64,000 nucleotides of DNA from Triatoma infestans (GCA_011037195.1 JAAEAF010014739.1:347822-411821), one strand, 5' to 3'. Counted from the first letter of the stretch, positions 22,111 to 33,744 are shown. Translations and numbers: made by a program. The notes: generated from the letters alone by a model not told the origin.

Positions 22111-23480
22111 TTCTCTCTCCTATTTTCTTTTAATTGTGCAACTAGAGGTTTCAATCGCATATTTTAAATCCAACACTTAATATTATCTGGATGGGAGAAC
22201 CATACTTTGTACTAAAGTTGACTTTGGCGGAAAGGATAACTATATAGCTGCCATTAACTTGATGTTTTTTACGATCGCTGTATTTGATATTGTATGAAAT
22301 GGATTTTGAGATCCGGTTAGTTACGTGTTTTTCGTCAGTTTCACATTTTTTCGTTAGAGTGCTGGTTCTCCAAATATAAGAGACAACTTAAACACTTGAA
22401 ATTATTCAGTTCGGAAAATAATTAGTTTCTTTGCTCAGGACTTTTTCAAATATGAATTTTCTCCATGTGTCAATTCCATATCATGAATATGACAGAAATT
22501 CAATATTTTTTCGGTTACCTAACGCAATAATGGAAAGTAAATATATGTTATTTAAATATTTTCCCAAACCTCACAATAAAACTAATCTCTAATGAAAAGC
22601 AATACAACAATAGAAGAATAGAAATCCATAAAAATCGAATGAAACCATATAAACACTTAGAAACTGATCAGCTAATTGTAATGGCTAATTACTAATTACT
22701 GATATTTTAATTTGTATCATACTGACTTCCTTCTCTTGGTTCACTCATTTATTTTTATAATATATGGATTTAAGTAGCTAAATAAAAATCTTCATTCACC
22801 ATTCATTCTCAATTAGTAATTAAAAATAATTATAAATAAAAGTGATAAAAAAAAAAATGTTGCTGTAATAATATTAAAAAATACCCTTGAGCATGGCTAT
22901 TTACCCCTCTAGAGTTGTTTGTGAATATTTTTAAAAATATATACACAAGGAAGAGAAAACTAACGGCAGCGGCATGGCCACTACTCCCCAACAAGCTACA
23001 CTATTTACTCTCTTGTATAGTATGCAATATTTGTGCAAGTTACACAATATTTTTAAAATGAAGCAATCAATGTCATTGTTCCTTCACTCTTCATTTTTTA
23101 GTTTCTCTGTTGATATTTTTATTTTATTTTTTTTTTATTTTCATAAAACAAAAAAAGCTTTTAAAATTTTTATTAAAAGGAAACAAGTATAAAAATTTTA
23201 AAATACTATTACTTAATTCCTATTTTTATTTTATTGTCTTAATTTAGAAAGAAAAGTAACAAAAAAAAACGTACAGCTGTTTCAAATAGGTGTTTTATTA
23301 TTTTTATTTGTTTGAGGCAGCTAAAAAGTATCATATTTAAATATATATTTTTGTTCTCATTACACATATTTACATTAATTTTCTACATTGTTAATATATT
23401 AAACTAAGCCATATACACATGTCTATATCGGTTTCCCCAGTCCTCATTCAGATTCTTAATATTGTAGATTTTATTTAATT
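22111..23480. other. AT-rich intronic sequence with one small open frame
   Basis: No recognised element. At 22974 an ATG in good context (GGCAGCGGCATGG) opens a 72-codon frame starting MATTPQQATLFTLLYSMQYL. It degenerates into Phe/Lys-rich low-complexity sequence by mid-length. It is not supported as a gene but is the only GC-richer spot in the interval. Confidence 0.4.
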
Positions 23481-24222
23481 ACTCTCTGTTCCTGTTTTAA
23501 GAGGAATTATGAAAGAATGGAGTTAGCTCAATTGTAGCGCGCTGGACTTCCATGCGGAGGATTCGAGTCTGCCAGTATTGCCCTTAGATTTTCTCTTCCT
23601 AGGATCCTCTACAGTACACTGTTTTGCCTGCAATGAGAGGACGGACATATCTGTAGTGTATTGAGAAGACTCCCGGCGTACAATACATCTCTCAGTTCGT
23701 TAGGGTGCATCATTACCTCCTAAAAAAATCCAAGAGGAAGTGGTGATAATAGTGTTCAATCTTTGATGCGCCATGTGATTGAAGACAGGTTTATGGGGAG
23801 GTAGGTTATGCTTTCCTCTAAAGTGCTATTATAATTTATTATTATACGATTCTAACATATCAATTAAAATTAAATATATTTTCAATATTTAGCTTTGAAG
23901 AAAATCGAATGACTAGAAAAAGTACGACCTTACTGAAGAGTTGTTCAATTTTTGGGGATTTTCCCCATAAAGATACCAGTGGTTTTTTAATAAACTTGGG
24001 ATTCTATCTATAATTACAGAAACCTGCCCAATTTTTTTTTTTTTTTTAATCTTTTCTGATTTTATTGAGTTTCTTTTGGGGGCTGAAGGATCATACTTTC
24101 TTAGAAATATTTAAGGCAAGTAAACATTTAATAAAAATGATAAGTTTGAAGAAATGTCAATTATTACTATGTAAATAATTGTGTTAAGGAGTAATTCGTG
24201 TGAGTGTATCACAACCAAACTT
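23481..24222 (+). repeat. Rep-A copy, forward, interrupted by a SINE
   Basis: The head ACTCTCTGTTCCTGTTTTAAGAGGAA (23481-23506) is cut by the SINE at 23507-23731 and resumes at AAGAGGAAGTGGTGATAATAG. It then runs through GGTTTATGGGGAGGTAGG, module 2 (GACTAGAAAAAGTACGACC) and the tail near 24180-24215. Confidence 0.8.
23507..23731 (+). mobile_element. tRNA-derived SINE (family S1), with target-site duplication
   Basis: A-box region GTTAGCTCAATTGTAGCGCG (~23522) and B box GATTCGAGTCT (23560-23570), then the family body CTTAGATTTTCTCTTCC, GATCCTCTACAGTACACTG, and TGTATTGAGAAGACTCCCGG, ending TAAAAAAATCC. AAGAGGAA flanks both sides (23499-23506 and 23732-23739). It sits within the head of a Rep-A copy, so it is younger than that copy. 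Confidence 0.9.
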
Positions 24223-24228
24223 TGTACT

Positions 24229-25565
24229 ATCGCTTACTCTTAGTGAGAGGAAGTATTTTAAACGTATTGAAATTTTCAAATTTTCGATGGAGTTTTCACA
24301 AGAAATGTACCCAAGTCCAAAAATGTGGTTTTAAGAAAATGGACTGCGTGCGTATGTATGCATGAACAGCATAGCTCAAAAAGGAAAAATCACAGAAAGT
24401 TCAAACTTGATATTCCGTTTAGGGATCGAATAATAAGTTATCTGTCAGAATTCCTAAACCGGAAGTACCACTTTACTGAATTTTTTACTTGCAACATTCT
24501 CGCAAATGGCTCCAACAATTTTTTTTTAAACAACTTTTAATATTAATTACACATATTAAAAGGTATAATTTCTATTTGATTAGATTTCTCCTGAAAAATT
24601 CATTTAAGGCGGCTTTTGGGGGGGTAGTGGTGGGGTTAAGTGTTTCTTATAAAGTGCTATTTCCGTTTGTTATAAAATTCCATTATCTAAGTAATATTTA
24701 TTACAATTAAAATAAGTTGTTAAAATTCTGAGTTTTAAAAAAATCGGTTGACTGGAAGGTGGTTTTTACTAAATAGTCTTTTCAGTTTTCTGAGCCTTTT
24801 CACTAACGAATTTCTTTAAATTTGCTATGATTAAATTAACTACCGCTACTGTTTTCCCCAGTTTCCCCTAAAAATGTATCCGGGAAAATGTTTCAAATAA
24901 AAATGTCACGACATTTAGGCGTCAAGTGAAACCTTTGATAAATTCATAACAATAATATCCCTTGTCAGCTTCAAATTATGTTTTTTAGCATCGCTATTTG
25001 GTTTGGATGGTCAAAGACTGTTCTTAGGCCCAGTGGAATTAGATCGCTAATGCCGGCTGAACATCAAATCAATCTTTTGAGCCGGGGTTGACGATGGCCG
25101 CTTTATGTACTACCACTTTTTGACGGAGGAAGTTCAGACATGTCTGGTGCTATTTGTGTGCGTCAGGCTACACTGAGATACCGTCTGTCGAGGAAAGAGT
25201 AACGTAAACCATCGTTGCTTATACAGGATACATCGTGCACTTCTTAAGGCAATAGGCTCAGATTGCAACAAGTAGTTCTTTTGAAATTAGCAGCACTTCA
25301 ACATAAGATATTAAATTCCCATGAATACGGGGACCTATAAGTTTTGTTTGAAATTTTTCCCGAAAGAAAGGTCAATTTAAAGAAGTTTGGGGGTGAGAGG
25401 CGGAAGTTTATGCTTTCCCCAAACAAGTCATTTTATTAAGTTTTACATTCTTCCATTGATATAAACTTGTAGACAAGTAAACATTTGGTAAAGAAATATC
25501 AATTATAACTATGTAAATATGTAAGGAGTAAGTAAGTCCTGTGAGAGTATTTACATCAGACTTTT
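24229..25565 (+). repeat. Rep-A copy, forward, with ~340-bp foreign insert
   Basis: The head is CGCTTACTCTTAGTGAGAGGAAG, module 1 AAACCGGAAGTACCACTTTA (~24459), and module 2 GGTTGACTGGAAGGTGG (~24747). The Rep-A tail resumes around 25310 and ends TGTGAGAGTATTTACATCAG (~25540). The insert, about 24960-25300, is less AT-rich and of unknown nature (compare 4555-4670). Confidence 0.75.
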
Positions 25566-25569
25566 TTAT

Positions 25570-27545
25570 TTATTTAGTATTCCCTTCAAAGATAGGAGCC
25601 ACTTAAATACCAATTCTTATAATAAAATTAGACATAAAAGTAAAGAAAAGTAAGAAAAAGATAATAATAGAAAGAAAACGTGTATATACAGATAATAAGT
25701 GAATATAGAGCAGCAGCTATAATATTACCTGTTGCTCTTTTTTTAAAAAAAAAAAGTCTGCTTTCTGTTTAACCAGGTGTTATGATTGTTTTTATCATGT
25801 TTTAGTTTATTAACATCTCTGTTCTTTCTCTCCCTTTGTTACACGTATATTTAATGAAATAAAAAAATATACAGTATTATTTGTAAAAATATTTGAATCC
25901 GTTATAATGTGTTGTTGGAGAGACACTATGAATATTATAGGTATTGTATAATAATGGGAGAGAATATAAAGTTTCATTGACAATGGTGTGCGGTACGGGG
26001 GGGGCTGGAGGTTACAGAGGGTGGAGACAACAATTTGTGACACACACAGTTAACTGTGGGTGTTGGTTCGCCCACGTTATAATATACAAGACGAATAGTT
26101 TTATATATGTATATATGTATGTTCGTGTGTGAAGGTGGAGAAAGATATATAGACTCTCACTTGGGCTACTACAGCCTTTAAAAACTTCCAACTAAGTGAA
26201 ATTCACATATGCATGCTATAATATATAACTAATCTCAATCTATAATAGTAATAGTGTAATCTTTTTATCCTATATATGTGTGTGTCGGTATGTATGTATG
26301 TGAATATGGGCCGGAAAGACCTAATATATATACATTTAATACAGAGTGACTATAGTTTTTAATATTGTTAATATCATATAAAAAATAAGGCTCGTCACTA
26401 ATCAGCCCAGTGTGCTAGTTTTTTTTTTTTTGTTTTTTATTTTTTTTATTTTGAAGCGGCCAATATATATTTTTGTATGTTAAGTGTTGTTAAAAAAATT
26501 CTGATGAAACATAACCCAATTGTGAAACCGACATATTCACACATACATACAAACAGACCTTACTTATACGAAAAAATTTATGTATATAAAAACTGTTTAA
26601 CATAAACTTCTTACTGACTTTATTGCTCATTTTTTTTTTTTTTTTTTTTTTATTTGTATAAAGAATTAATCTTCTTTTTTTTTTAGCCGTAATATATATG
26701 CTCCTCTTTATTTTCTCTGACGTATTTTATTTATTTATTTATTTCAAGAAAAATGAACGAAGTAAAAAGTAAAAAAAAAAGAAACAAACACAAAGACATG
26801 ATCTTTATATTTATTGCTTCAGTTATCACAAATTTCAATTCTGCGGATGCAAAGTAATTAATGTAAAGTTACATTTCAAATCCAGATATCCTAAAAAATT
26901 AACTTCCAATAACTGATATAAACGTACTACTTTATTTAACTTAATGTTAAAGATAGAGATGACATAAACTAAAATAAATAAAAAAACTATGAATTTTGTT
27001 TTTTCTCCGTTTAAATCATTTAATAAAGCATTCATCATCATCCTTTATGAAAGCTGAAACGCTAGTACCGGCCACTAATATTCAGCCTATTTATTTGCCG
27101 ACCCTTTGTTATACAGTGTTTACAGGCTCTTTTATGTTGGTTGAATATCCTCCTGGGTTGTTCGCATAATATTTTATTACCCCGTTACCAACTATTTATT
27201 CCCTTCAACTAGCCCCCCTCCCATTCGCCCCCTAATATACAATTGTAATAAATATTAATATTTAATATAAGACATTTCCCATGGAATATAGCATTTTTAA
27301 TGAAAATAAGCTTTTCGCCCTTCTAATTCGATATGTTCTTTGAAGAAATTATGTTCGCATCTAAGCCAATTATTTTCAAGACCAATTATTTGTTTCCCAA
27401 AAAATTTGTTTCAGAGACACTGTTTGCAAATTATTCTAGCATTCATTGCAGTTCCCGGTTAATTCTCCTTCATATATGTTCAAATTATATTTATGCATTT
27501 TATGACAAAATAAATTACATAACCAAAATGACAGAAATTATAATT
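25570..27545. other. AT-rich intronic sequence with a GC-richer patch at 25980-26110
   Basis: The patch at 25980-26080 (GTGCGGTACGGGGGGGCTGGAG, GTTAACTGTGGGTGTTGG) stands out and could be a control element. The rest is A/T runs and TG/TA repeats. At 27045-27140, GCTGAAACGCTAGTACCGG resembles the ends of foldback-type elements, but this is unproved. Confidence 0.4.
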
Positions 27546-27550
27546 TTTAT

Positions 27551-27995
27551 TACTTTTTACTTTCTCTTACTCCTTTTAAGAGCAAGTATTGCGATCGTAC
27601 CAGATTTTTAAATTCAGTTTTTACCGTAATTATATGTTTTGGGGTCCATCTTTTGAATACGAAAAAATGTGATTAGAGGAATGGTGAGTGTATGTTAGTT
27701 AACAGAATATCTCAGAAACGAGAAGTCACAGGAAGCTCAAACTTGGTTTTCCGTTTAGCTATCAGACAAGAGCATTTTGGGCAAAATTCAGCAAGCGGAA
27801 GAGCGACTTTACTGAATGTTTTCTATCAATTTTTCATGATTTTCTCGAAAACGGCACCGATTTTCTATAAACATCTTATATACGATAATATATATATACA
27901 CACAAATACTATCACTATTATTTGAAACACTTTCACAGAAAAATAAAATTTTTAGGGGGATTTCTGGGGGAACAGTAGCGTTATGTTTTCCTCTA
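27551..27995 (+). repeat. Rep-A copy, forward, 3' truncated
   Basis: The head TACTTTCTCTTACTCCTTTT, then AAGAGCAAGTATTGCGATCG; GAATATCTCAGAAACGAGAAG; module 1 CAAGCGGAAGAGCGACTTTA (~27790); and CTCGAAAACGGC. It stops where reverse-oriented Rep-A begins, giving a head-to-head inverted arrangement. Confidence 0.85.
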
Positions 27996-27999
27996 AACT

Positions 28000-29005
28000 A
28001 GATTTTTCGTAGTCTTCAATATTTTTTGACAGGGCCATGACCTTCCAGCCTCCTAGAACTGCATCAATTTTCTCTGAAAAAAGTATCACTTTCAAACAAC
28101 CTATCAAAAAAAGGCTCAGTTTCAAACAAAACTGATAGATCTCTGTATGTAGTAGTATCCCAAGTTTAATGAAACCACCTGTTGGGGTCTTAATGGAAAA
28201 AAAAACAGAAAACTGGGAAAAAAAAAAAAACTGTTCAATCAAATCCGGAATTTCGTCGATACATTTAATTCTAATTAATATTATATAGATGTTGCAATCG
28301 TATAATAAACTAAAATAACGCTTTATCATAAAATCCCTCTTGCAAAAAACTTCTTTAATAAATTTATCTGGAAAAATGCTTATTTAGCTTTAATAAAAGG
28401 ATAGTTTTGAAGGAACCGTTTCTTCCAGTTCCCCCCTCAAATCATCACAAATCAGTTTTCTTGGGAAAACAGTTTCAAAGAAAATTGATATATTTATACC
28501 ACGTTAATTTTCATTATCTAGAAAATCTTAACGGTCCAATAAAGTCACATTTCCGGGTCAATCGATGTAATTCAAAAACGGAAATTAGCAGCATATTTAA
28601 TTCTTATTATATACGCTTAAAATTTATGTATTATATTGAAATGGTACTTTACAAACAAACTTAATATCGTCACCAAGAATCCCCATATAATTACTTTTTT
28701 TTTTTAATGTTCCAAATAAAAGTGAGAGACCAACATTTACGTAATGTATATACGATGTTTAAACAAAATCATTTTGGTGTAGTTTTCGAGAAAGTCGCCA
28801 AAAAAAAAAACTGAAAAATCTGTTCGGTAAAGTGGTGGTACTTTCGGTTGGCCAATTTTCAACAAAACCTAATTCGGCTGGTAGTACTAAAGCAAATGTC
28901 GTGTTACAAATTCTATTTTTCCGCCTTTGAGTTATGCTGAAGGAGAGACTGACAGAGAGAGAGAGAGAGAGAGAGTGTGTGAGTGAGTCCATTTAAAAGA
29001 AATAA
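28000..29005 (-). repeat. Rep-A copies, reverse (two pieces)
   Basis: Reverse blocks include AATCCGGAATTTCGTCG (~28242), TCACATTTCCGGGTCAATCG (~28545) and GGTGGTACTTTCGGTTGGCC (~28833). A GA run at 28957-28974 follows the reversed ends. Confidence 0.7.
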
Positions 29006-29009
29006 TTCT

Positions 29010-29515
29010 CTATAAATATCATTATTTATAAAATTTGAAGCCTATATTATTTCTGTGTATGTGAGTTAATATTTTGATCATATAATTGATGCAGATAAGA
29101 CTCGTATTTTTTTTTCTTAATGATTTCTTTATGCCTAGTGATTCCGGAAAATATATATAAATATATATACGTTTATGGTTCGTCGTTTTGTTTATATTTA
29201 TCTCAAGCAATTAACACTTATTCCGTGTCTTCTATATTGCGTATTATTATTATTTTTTACCAGTATTTTAATTCAATTTAATTGCTTAGAATTTTTTTTT
29301 TTTCAAATTGTATGTTCAACAAATTTAACATTTCCATTGTTAAAATCGTCTGATTAGATTAAACAGAATTGTTTTTTTATGCTTCCTATTACTGACGAGA
29401 TTATTTATAAAATTTTTCTTTTTTTATATTGGCATCATATCAAATTTTCTTTATCGATTTTTCATCCTAAAAATAGTAAATCGCCGCGTAAATTGAAACT
29501 TAATATTTCATTTAA
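29010..29515. other. AT-rich intronic sequence, no feature seen
   Basis: Short open frames on both strands have AT-driven low-complexity translations. Confidence 0.6.
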
Positions 29516-29519
29516 TCTG

Positions 29520-29995
29520 TAGCAGGGGAAACCCGACAATAAGGTTTTGGACAAAATCGATCTTACGGAAATGAGGAGTAGTGTAAAAAATCGATACGGA
29601 AATGAGGAGTATGATTCTAATCATCTATATAATATTAATAAGAAATTAAATGTATGGCCAAAATTCTGAATAAATGAAAAAAATCGATTGACGACCGGAA
29701 GTGTCGAATTTACTGCACTTTTTGTTTATAATTTTTACTGCAATTTTCTTCATAAAGATTATAATAACATTCTCTTCGAAACTTGTTGCATCTAAACATA
29801 CATAGACCTCTTACTTTTGAAACTTTGTTTTGTAAATAGATATTTAGGTTTCAGGGGGTGCTGGAGGAAGATCAGATTGTCGTTTTTAGTTTAGTTCTCC
29901 CATACAATCACTTAAATTTAGTAAAAATTCTATGTTTGTGAAGGAATTAAATTGCAGTCAGAGAAATTTATGTGTTAATTTCGCAATAGATATTT
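29520..29995 (+). repeat. Rep-A fragment, forward (module 2 and tail only)
   Basis: GGCCAAAATTCTGAATAAATG, then AAAAATCGATTGACGACCGGAAG-TGTCGAATTTACTG (~29680-29720), then CTGCAATTTTCTTCATAAAG. The TTACGGAAATGAGGAGTA phrase occurs twice about 31 bp apart (29562, 29593), a small local duplication. Confidence 0.7.
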
Positions 29996-29999
29996 TTTT

Positions 30000-30560
30000 G
30001 TTAAATTTTCCCACCTTGTGCGTCATCAGTTGCGTGGGCCACATAAATAATAAACACGGTTTTGAAGAGACTTGATTTTTAACAAGAACAATTTTTGCAA
30101 AAGAGATGCTAAATATATATGAGTAATTTTTAATTCAATTATTAAAAAACATTTAAAAGCGTATGAAAGTAAAATGTTTTGTTTGAAAGTTAGTTTTTTT
30201 TTTTAACTTAATTTAAGCATCTTTTACATTAAGTACCTTTTAATTAAGTCAGCATAATCGACTTCTTTTTTTTTTGGTTAAATTTAAATTTTAATTCTAA
30301 ATTGTATAATCTTAAATTATAAGATCGCAAGCATTATTTTCTAAAATCGTCTCATTAATGCATTCCTCTGAAATGCTTTTTTTTTGTTCACTTTTCAGGT
30401 AAAAAGTTAATGAATAATAAATAAATAAAGACGTTAAAATAATTAATATAGAAAATGTTGTATAAGATATTTAATTAACATTTTTTAAATATTGTCTGTT
30501 TGTGTGTGTGTCTTTGTAGTGATTATATATGTACGTCTCCCACTCTGTTTGTATTACTAG
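30000..30560. other. AT-rich intronic sequence, no feature seen
   Basis: T-runs, a TG run (~30497) and low-complexity sequence. Confidence 0.6.
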
Positions 30561-30569
30561 TTATATATA

Positions 30570-30858
30570 CGGTAGTAATAGTGTAAAAGGGGGCAATGCC
30601 AAGTTCCCTTGGGATACGTAATACACTTCCCTGGACAGTGAACACCGGGGCGGTTGGCCGTTACGTCCCGCCGTTGTTGATGTTGCACTTGACACTGTGC
30701 CTTCTCAACATTGATTCACTTACGCAATACCTTCAAGTATTACTTATAATACTATATAAATACATCGCCTAACCACCTCTTCGCCAACTTTCTTTCACAC
30801 TCTCTCTTTTACTACACCTATACCCCTCTCTGTTACTCACTTTTAAACCCCCATAAAG
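30570..30858 (+). promoter_or_regulatory. Candidate intronic promoter plus non-coding first exon with splice donor
   Basis: A sharply less AT-rich island (CGGGGCGGTTGGCCGTTACG at ~30646) is followed by a good TATA box, TATATAAAT, at 30753-30761. A 75-bp pyrimidine-rich stretch without ATG then ends ATAAAG|GTGAGT, with the cut after 30858. TATA to donor spacing gives an initiation site near 30785 and a roughly 75-base leader exon. If real, this would be an alternative promoter inside the ftz-f1 intron (or of a neighbouring gene); its product would lack the zinc fingers if it spliced into downstream ftz-f1 exons. No transcript evidence is available here. Confidence 0.4.
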
Positions 30859-31009
30859 GTGAGTTATTTTTTTACTCCATTTCACTAATACCAATTATAT
30901 TGTAATAAGAAATTATTACGTTAAACATTAAATAACATTTTTAACTTAAATTTACTATTTACAAAGATAAATATCTGTTCAAATTTAATTAACAGCCCGA
31001 ACCATAGTA

Positions 31010-31855
31010 TCGTCTATTGCATATTGTCCGATTTTCGAAATTGAGTTCCCTCCGGAAATACATGTTTTGAGATACTCTGATTTCGAAAAAAAAAAATTTT
31101 GTTAGCGAATTGTGCGTGTCGTTTGTGTGTTTTGTTCGTGATATACCTCAAAAACAAAACAAAAAAAACAATCGGGGATTGCTTGTATTTGGTATTCCGT
31201 TTAGTTACCCCCACCACCGCATTTGACAATTTTGATTTTGGTCAAAAATCCATCAACCGGAAGTGCAATTTTACTGATTAATTTTTTTTTTTTCATATTT
31301 CACGATTTAAAAATTGTTAACATGTTCTTGGAAAATCGATTTTTTTTTGGAGTTTTGGGGGGAACTGTACTATACTGCAGCTGATATAATATTAATATAC
31401 ATTAGAAGAAGTATTGCTAGCATTTAAAATTTGAAGCAAATCGAGTAACTGGAAGTGCTATATTTATTATAGAATAGGTTTTTCAAGTCTTTTGGAATTT
31501 CCTAGAAAACGACTATAATGTTTTGCTTGAAACTTCGAACTACCTGCTTGAACAATCACTTTTATTTTAAATATTTTTCCCCCGCAAACATTGGTTTAAG
31601 TGGTTTTTCCGCAATTTGTGGCATTAATTTTCAAATGTTATTTTAGGTTGGTGAAGTCTTATTGGCGCTCATTTCTGGTCTACACTGTAATTACCATTTT
31701 TTTACCTGCCTGTAACAGGGTACTTTTCCCCTTTACCTCTACATTTAGTGTAAGAAAAAATTAGTCAAATTTGAAGTGTTAAGAAAATTAATTCATTTTA
31801 CACATAATTTTATTAACAGCAGAAAGAGAAAAGTCGTGTCACACCAGTTTTTTTA
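31010..31855 (+). repeat. Rep-A copy, forward
   Basis: GTCCGATTTTCGAAATTGAG, then CCGGAAATACATGTTTTGAG; CAACCGGAAGTGCAATTTTA (module 1, ~31255); TCGAGTAACTGGAAGTGC (module 2, ~31440). The tail is AGAAAGAGAAAAGTCGTG (~31821). Confidence 0.85.
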
Positions 31856-31984
31856 TGTATTTGTTTTTCACGATTTTTCGTCCAAAAATTTTCTTATATT
31901 TTCATTACTTCACTAAGTAGTTTAGGAAACATTTTTCATGAAAAAATTAAATAATCTCTGAAATGACTACTGTAGGGGTTTTAG

Positions 31985-32285
31985 TGAACCAGTGAACCCC
32001 CACCACTCATCCACTCTAGCGGAGAGAAACAGCCCCTCTCGCACAGAGAGGAGAGGCTCGGCCAATGTATATATATATGAGAGAGAGACAGTCAGAATCA
32101 TTCTGTTCAATTCAGTCTTACACATCAGACATCATTCTGTTGATTCACACTCCGTACATATCATTTTAGCCACGTCAGTCTGTCAGTTCAGTTCAGTTCT
32201 AAATTCTAAAGTGTAAAGTCCCTGGCAGTCAGTTATATATATACACATATCAATTATATATCTTAAACCAATCTTAAGGTGTTTT
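31985..32285 (+). promoter_or_regulatory. Candidate intronic promoter island near 32.0 kb
   Basis: Less AT-rich DNA (CGGAGAGAAACAGCCCC...AGAGGAGAGGCTCGGCC) precedes TATATATATATGAGAGAG (32068-32085). ATTCAGTC/TCAGTT-type motifs resembling the arthropod initiator TCAGT follow at 32090-32200. TCAGT-like motifs are repeated (GTTCAGTTCAGTTC at 32184). A possible weak donor AAG|GTGTTT lies at 32279. Speculative. Confidence 0.25.
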
Positions 32286-32389
32286 CTGTCATCATCAACA
32301 ACCAACATCTCCTCACAATACCCTTACGTATTGTGAGTAATTGAAAGTACCCATATTGAAAGTTTTCGTTTAGTTGGTATCAATAGAAA

Positions 32390-32665
32390 CTACAAGGTTT
32401 CAGTTGAAATCGGTCGAATGGTCGAAGTACATTTTTGTCGATTTTTTTCGACAACAGCTTCAATGATTTTCTTCAAGCTTAGTATATCAACTAATCATGT
32501 AAAGGAGCTACTAACAATATTTGTAATATTTTTTCGAGTACATTCATTTAATGGGGTTTTCTGGAACGTTATGCTTTCATCTAAAGTGCCATTTCAATAA
32601 ATTATATGATTCTAAACTTAATTTTGAAGAAAATTAGTTTATAGAAAGTACGATTTTTTTTTTTG
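32390..32665 (+). repeat. Rep-A fragment, forward (central part)
   Basis: GGTCGAATGGTCGAAGTAC (eroded module 1), CGACAACAGCTTCAATGATTT, TATCAACTAATCATGTAAAGGAG, and GTTATGCTTTCATCTAAAGTGC. Head and tail are missing. Confidence 0.65.
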
Positions 32666-32769
32666 CCTAATTATATTTCGGATATATTTACTTAGTGCAT
32701 TTATTTAAACTGTTTTTATTATGGAAAACAATACATTAGAATGCATTGAAAATATATTTAAAAGGTCAT

Positions 32770-33740
32770 TTACTGATCGTTAAGATTGTACCAATAGCAA
32801 TAGCCGTTAGAGATGATCTCCCAGTGAATGATTCCGCTTCTGTCCATCATACACAGCACATTGCCTTCTTGTAATGAACAACTTTTGGGATCGACAATTT
32901 TTGGTATTTGACCTGAAGAAACGCAAAATTTCATTTGACGTTTTTGAACTCCAAAGTGAGGATTCATCCGACTATCAAGATTTTACAACGTTTGTTCATT
33001 TTTCTAAAGCATTTCGGTGAATATTAGAACAAGGCTCAGTCTTGTTGGCGTTAAAGAGTTTTCATGCGGCACCCATTTGGCCAATTTCCACACCTTACCG
33101 GACTTTGTATAAGGCGAAAAATTGTGGTTGTTTGTCGACGTTGAATTCTTCGCCCAGTATTCGAATTGCTAAGCTTTCGCCCTCTTTCACAGCCGCTAAT
33201 GGGACATCAAACTTGATGGCCGTCCTCTTCCTGACATGTCGCCAGATTGGAAACGAGTAAACCACTCCCGCCACTAACTTTCCCTGGCCAAAAATTTCGT
33301 TGAGATAATGATGGTGCCTGTAATGTATAGGAAAATGACAGAGAATTAGAGAGAATGGATTTTAGAGACATGCTGAGAATGGTTTTCATTATGCTGAATA
33401 CTGTATTATGAAAGAACACACAAACTGCAAGGACTTTAAATAGAAATTATTGAGATATATTTAGAGACAGACTGGCTGAGTGATGAGAAGCTAGTAGAAG
33501 GTTGCTGACTGGTTGTTAACTTGTCGTAAACTGTCCTGAACTGTACTGCTGTTACCTGTTTTTATGAATTGAACTGTCCCTTCCTAGTCTGGCTTAGGAG
33601 AGGAGTAACTAACTTTTTTTTATTCATTTTTGTGTTTTTCCGCTCTTCGGTTCCTATAAATCTTTAATGATTCGGATCCCATTATAGTGCCGCTTTCCAT
33701 CCTTTTTCGTAGTGTTAGAGTAATAATGTGAGGAATATGA
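32770..33740 (-). pseudogene. Degenerate mariner-type transposase, split by a Rep-B LTR
   Basis: Minus-strand translation from about 33740 to 32770, in mostly one frame with stops, shows ordered mariner landmarks. These are WREWFTRFQSGDMSGRGRPS (the W..RF.SGD......RSGRP block), KVWKLAKWVPHE (the hallmark KVKKLGKWVPHEL), NPHFGVQKRQMKF (the NPKR..W region), and VLCMMDRSGIIHWEII (the VLLCIWWD..GIIYYELL block with the second catalytic Asp). TTTGGCCAGGGAAAG and the part beyond 33690 continue it, so the LTR at 33319-33686 is inserted in it. Dead copy; terminal repeats not found. It differs from the 0.7-1.2 kb copy. Confidence 0.8.
33319..33686 (+). mobile_element. Rep-B (solo LTR-like) copy 2 with 5-bp target duplication GTGCC
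   Basis: Starts TGTAATGTATAGG and ends GGATCCCATTATA. GTGCC flanks it directly on both sides (33314-33318 and 33687-33691). Internal family blocks: GAATGGATTTTAGAGA, ACTGCAAGGACTTTA, AGACAGACTGGCTGAGTG, AACTGTCCCTTCCTAGTCTGG and CGCTCTTCGGTTCCTAT. Length (368 bp), 5-bp duplication and TG...(C/T)A-like ends fit a solo LTR. No coding part is attached, so a small non-autonomous element is not excluded. Confidence 0.8.
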
Positions 33741-33744
33741 ACGT

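Noticed and set aside
28759..28992. Minus-strand 77-codon frame
   Set aside because: Encoded by Rep-A plus a GA microsatellite (Ser/Leu run).
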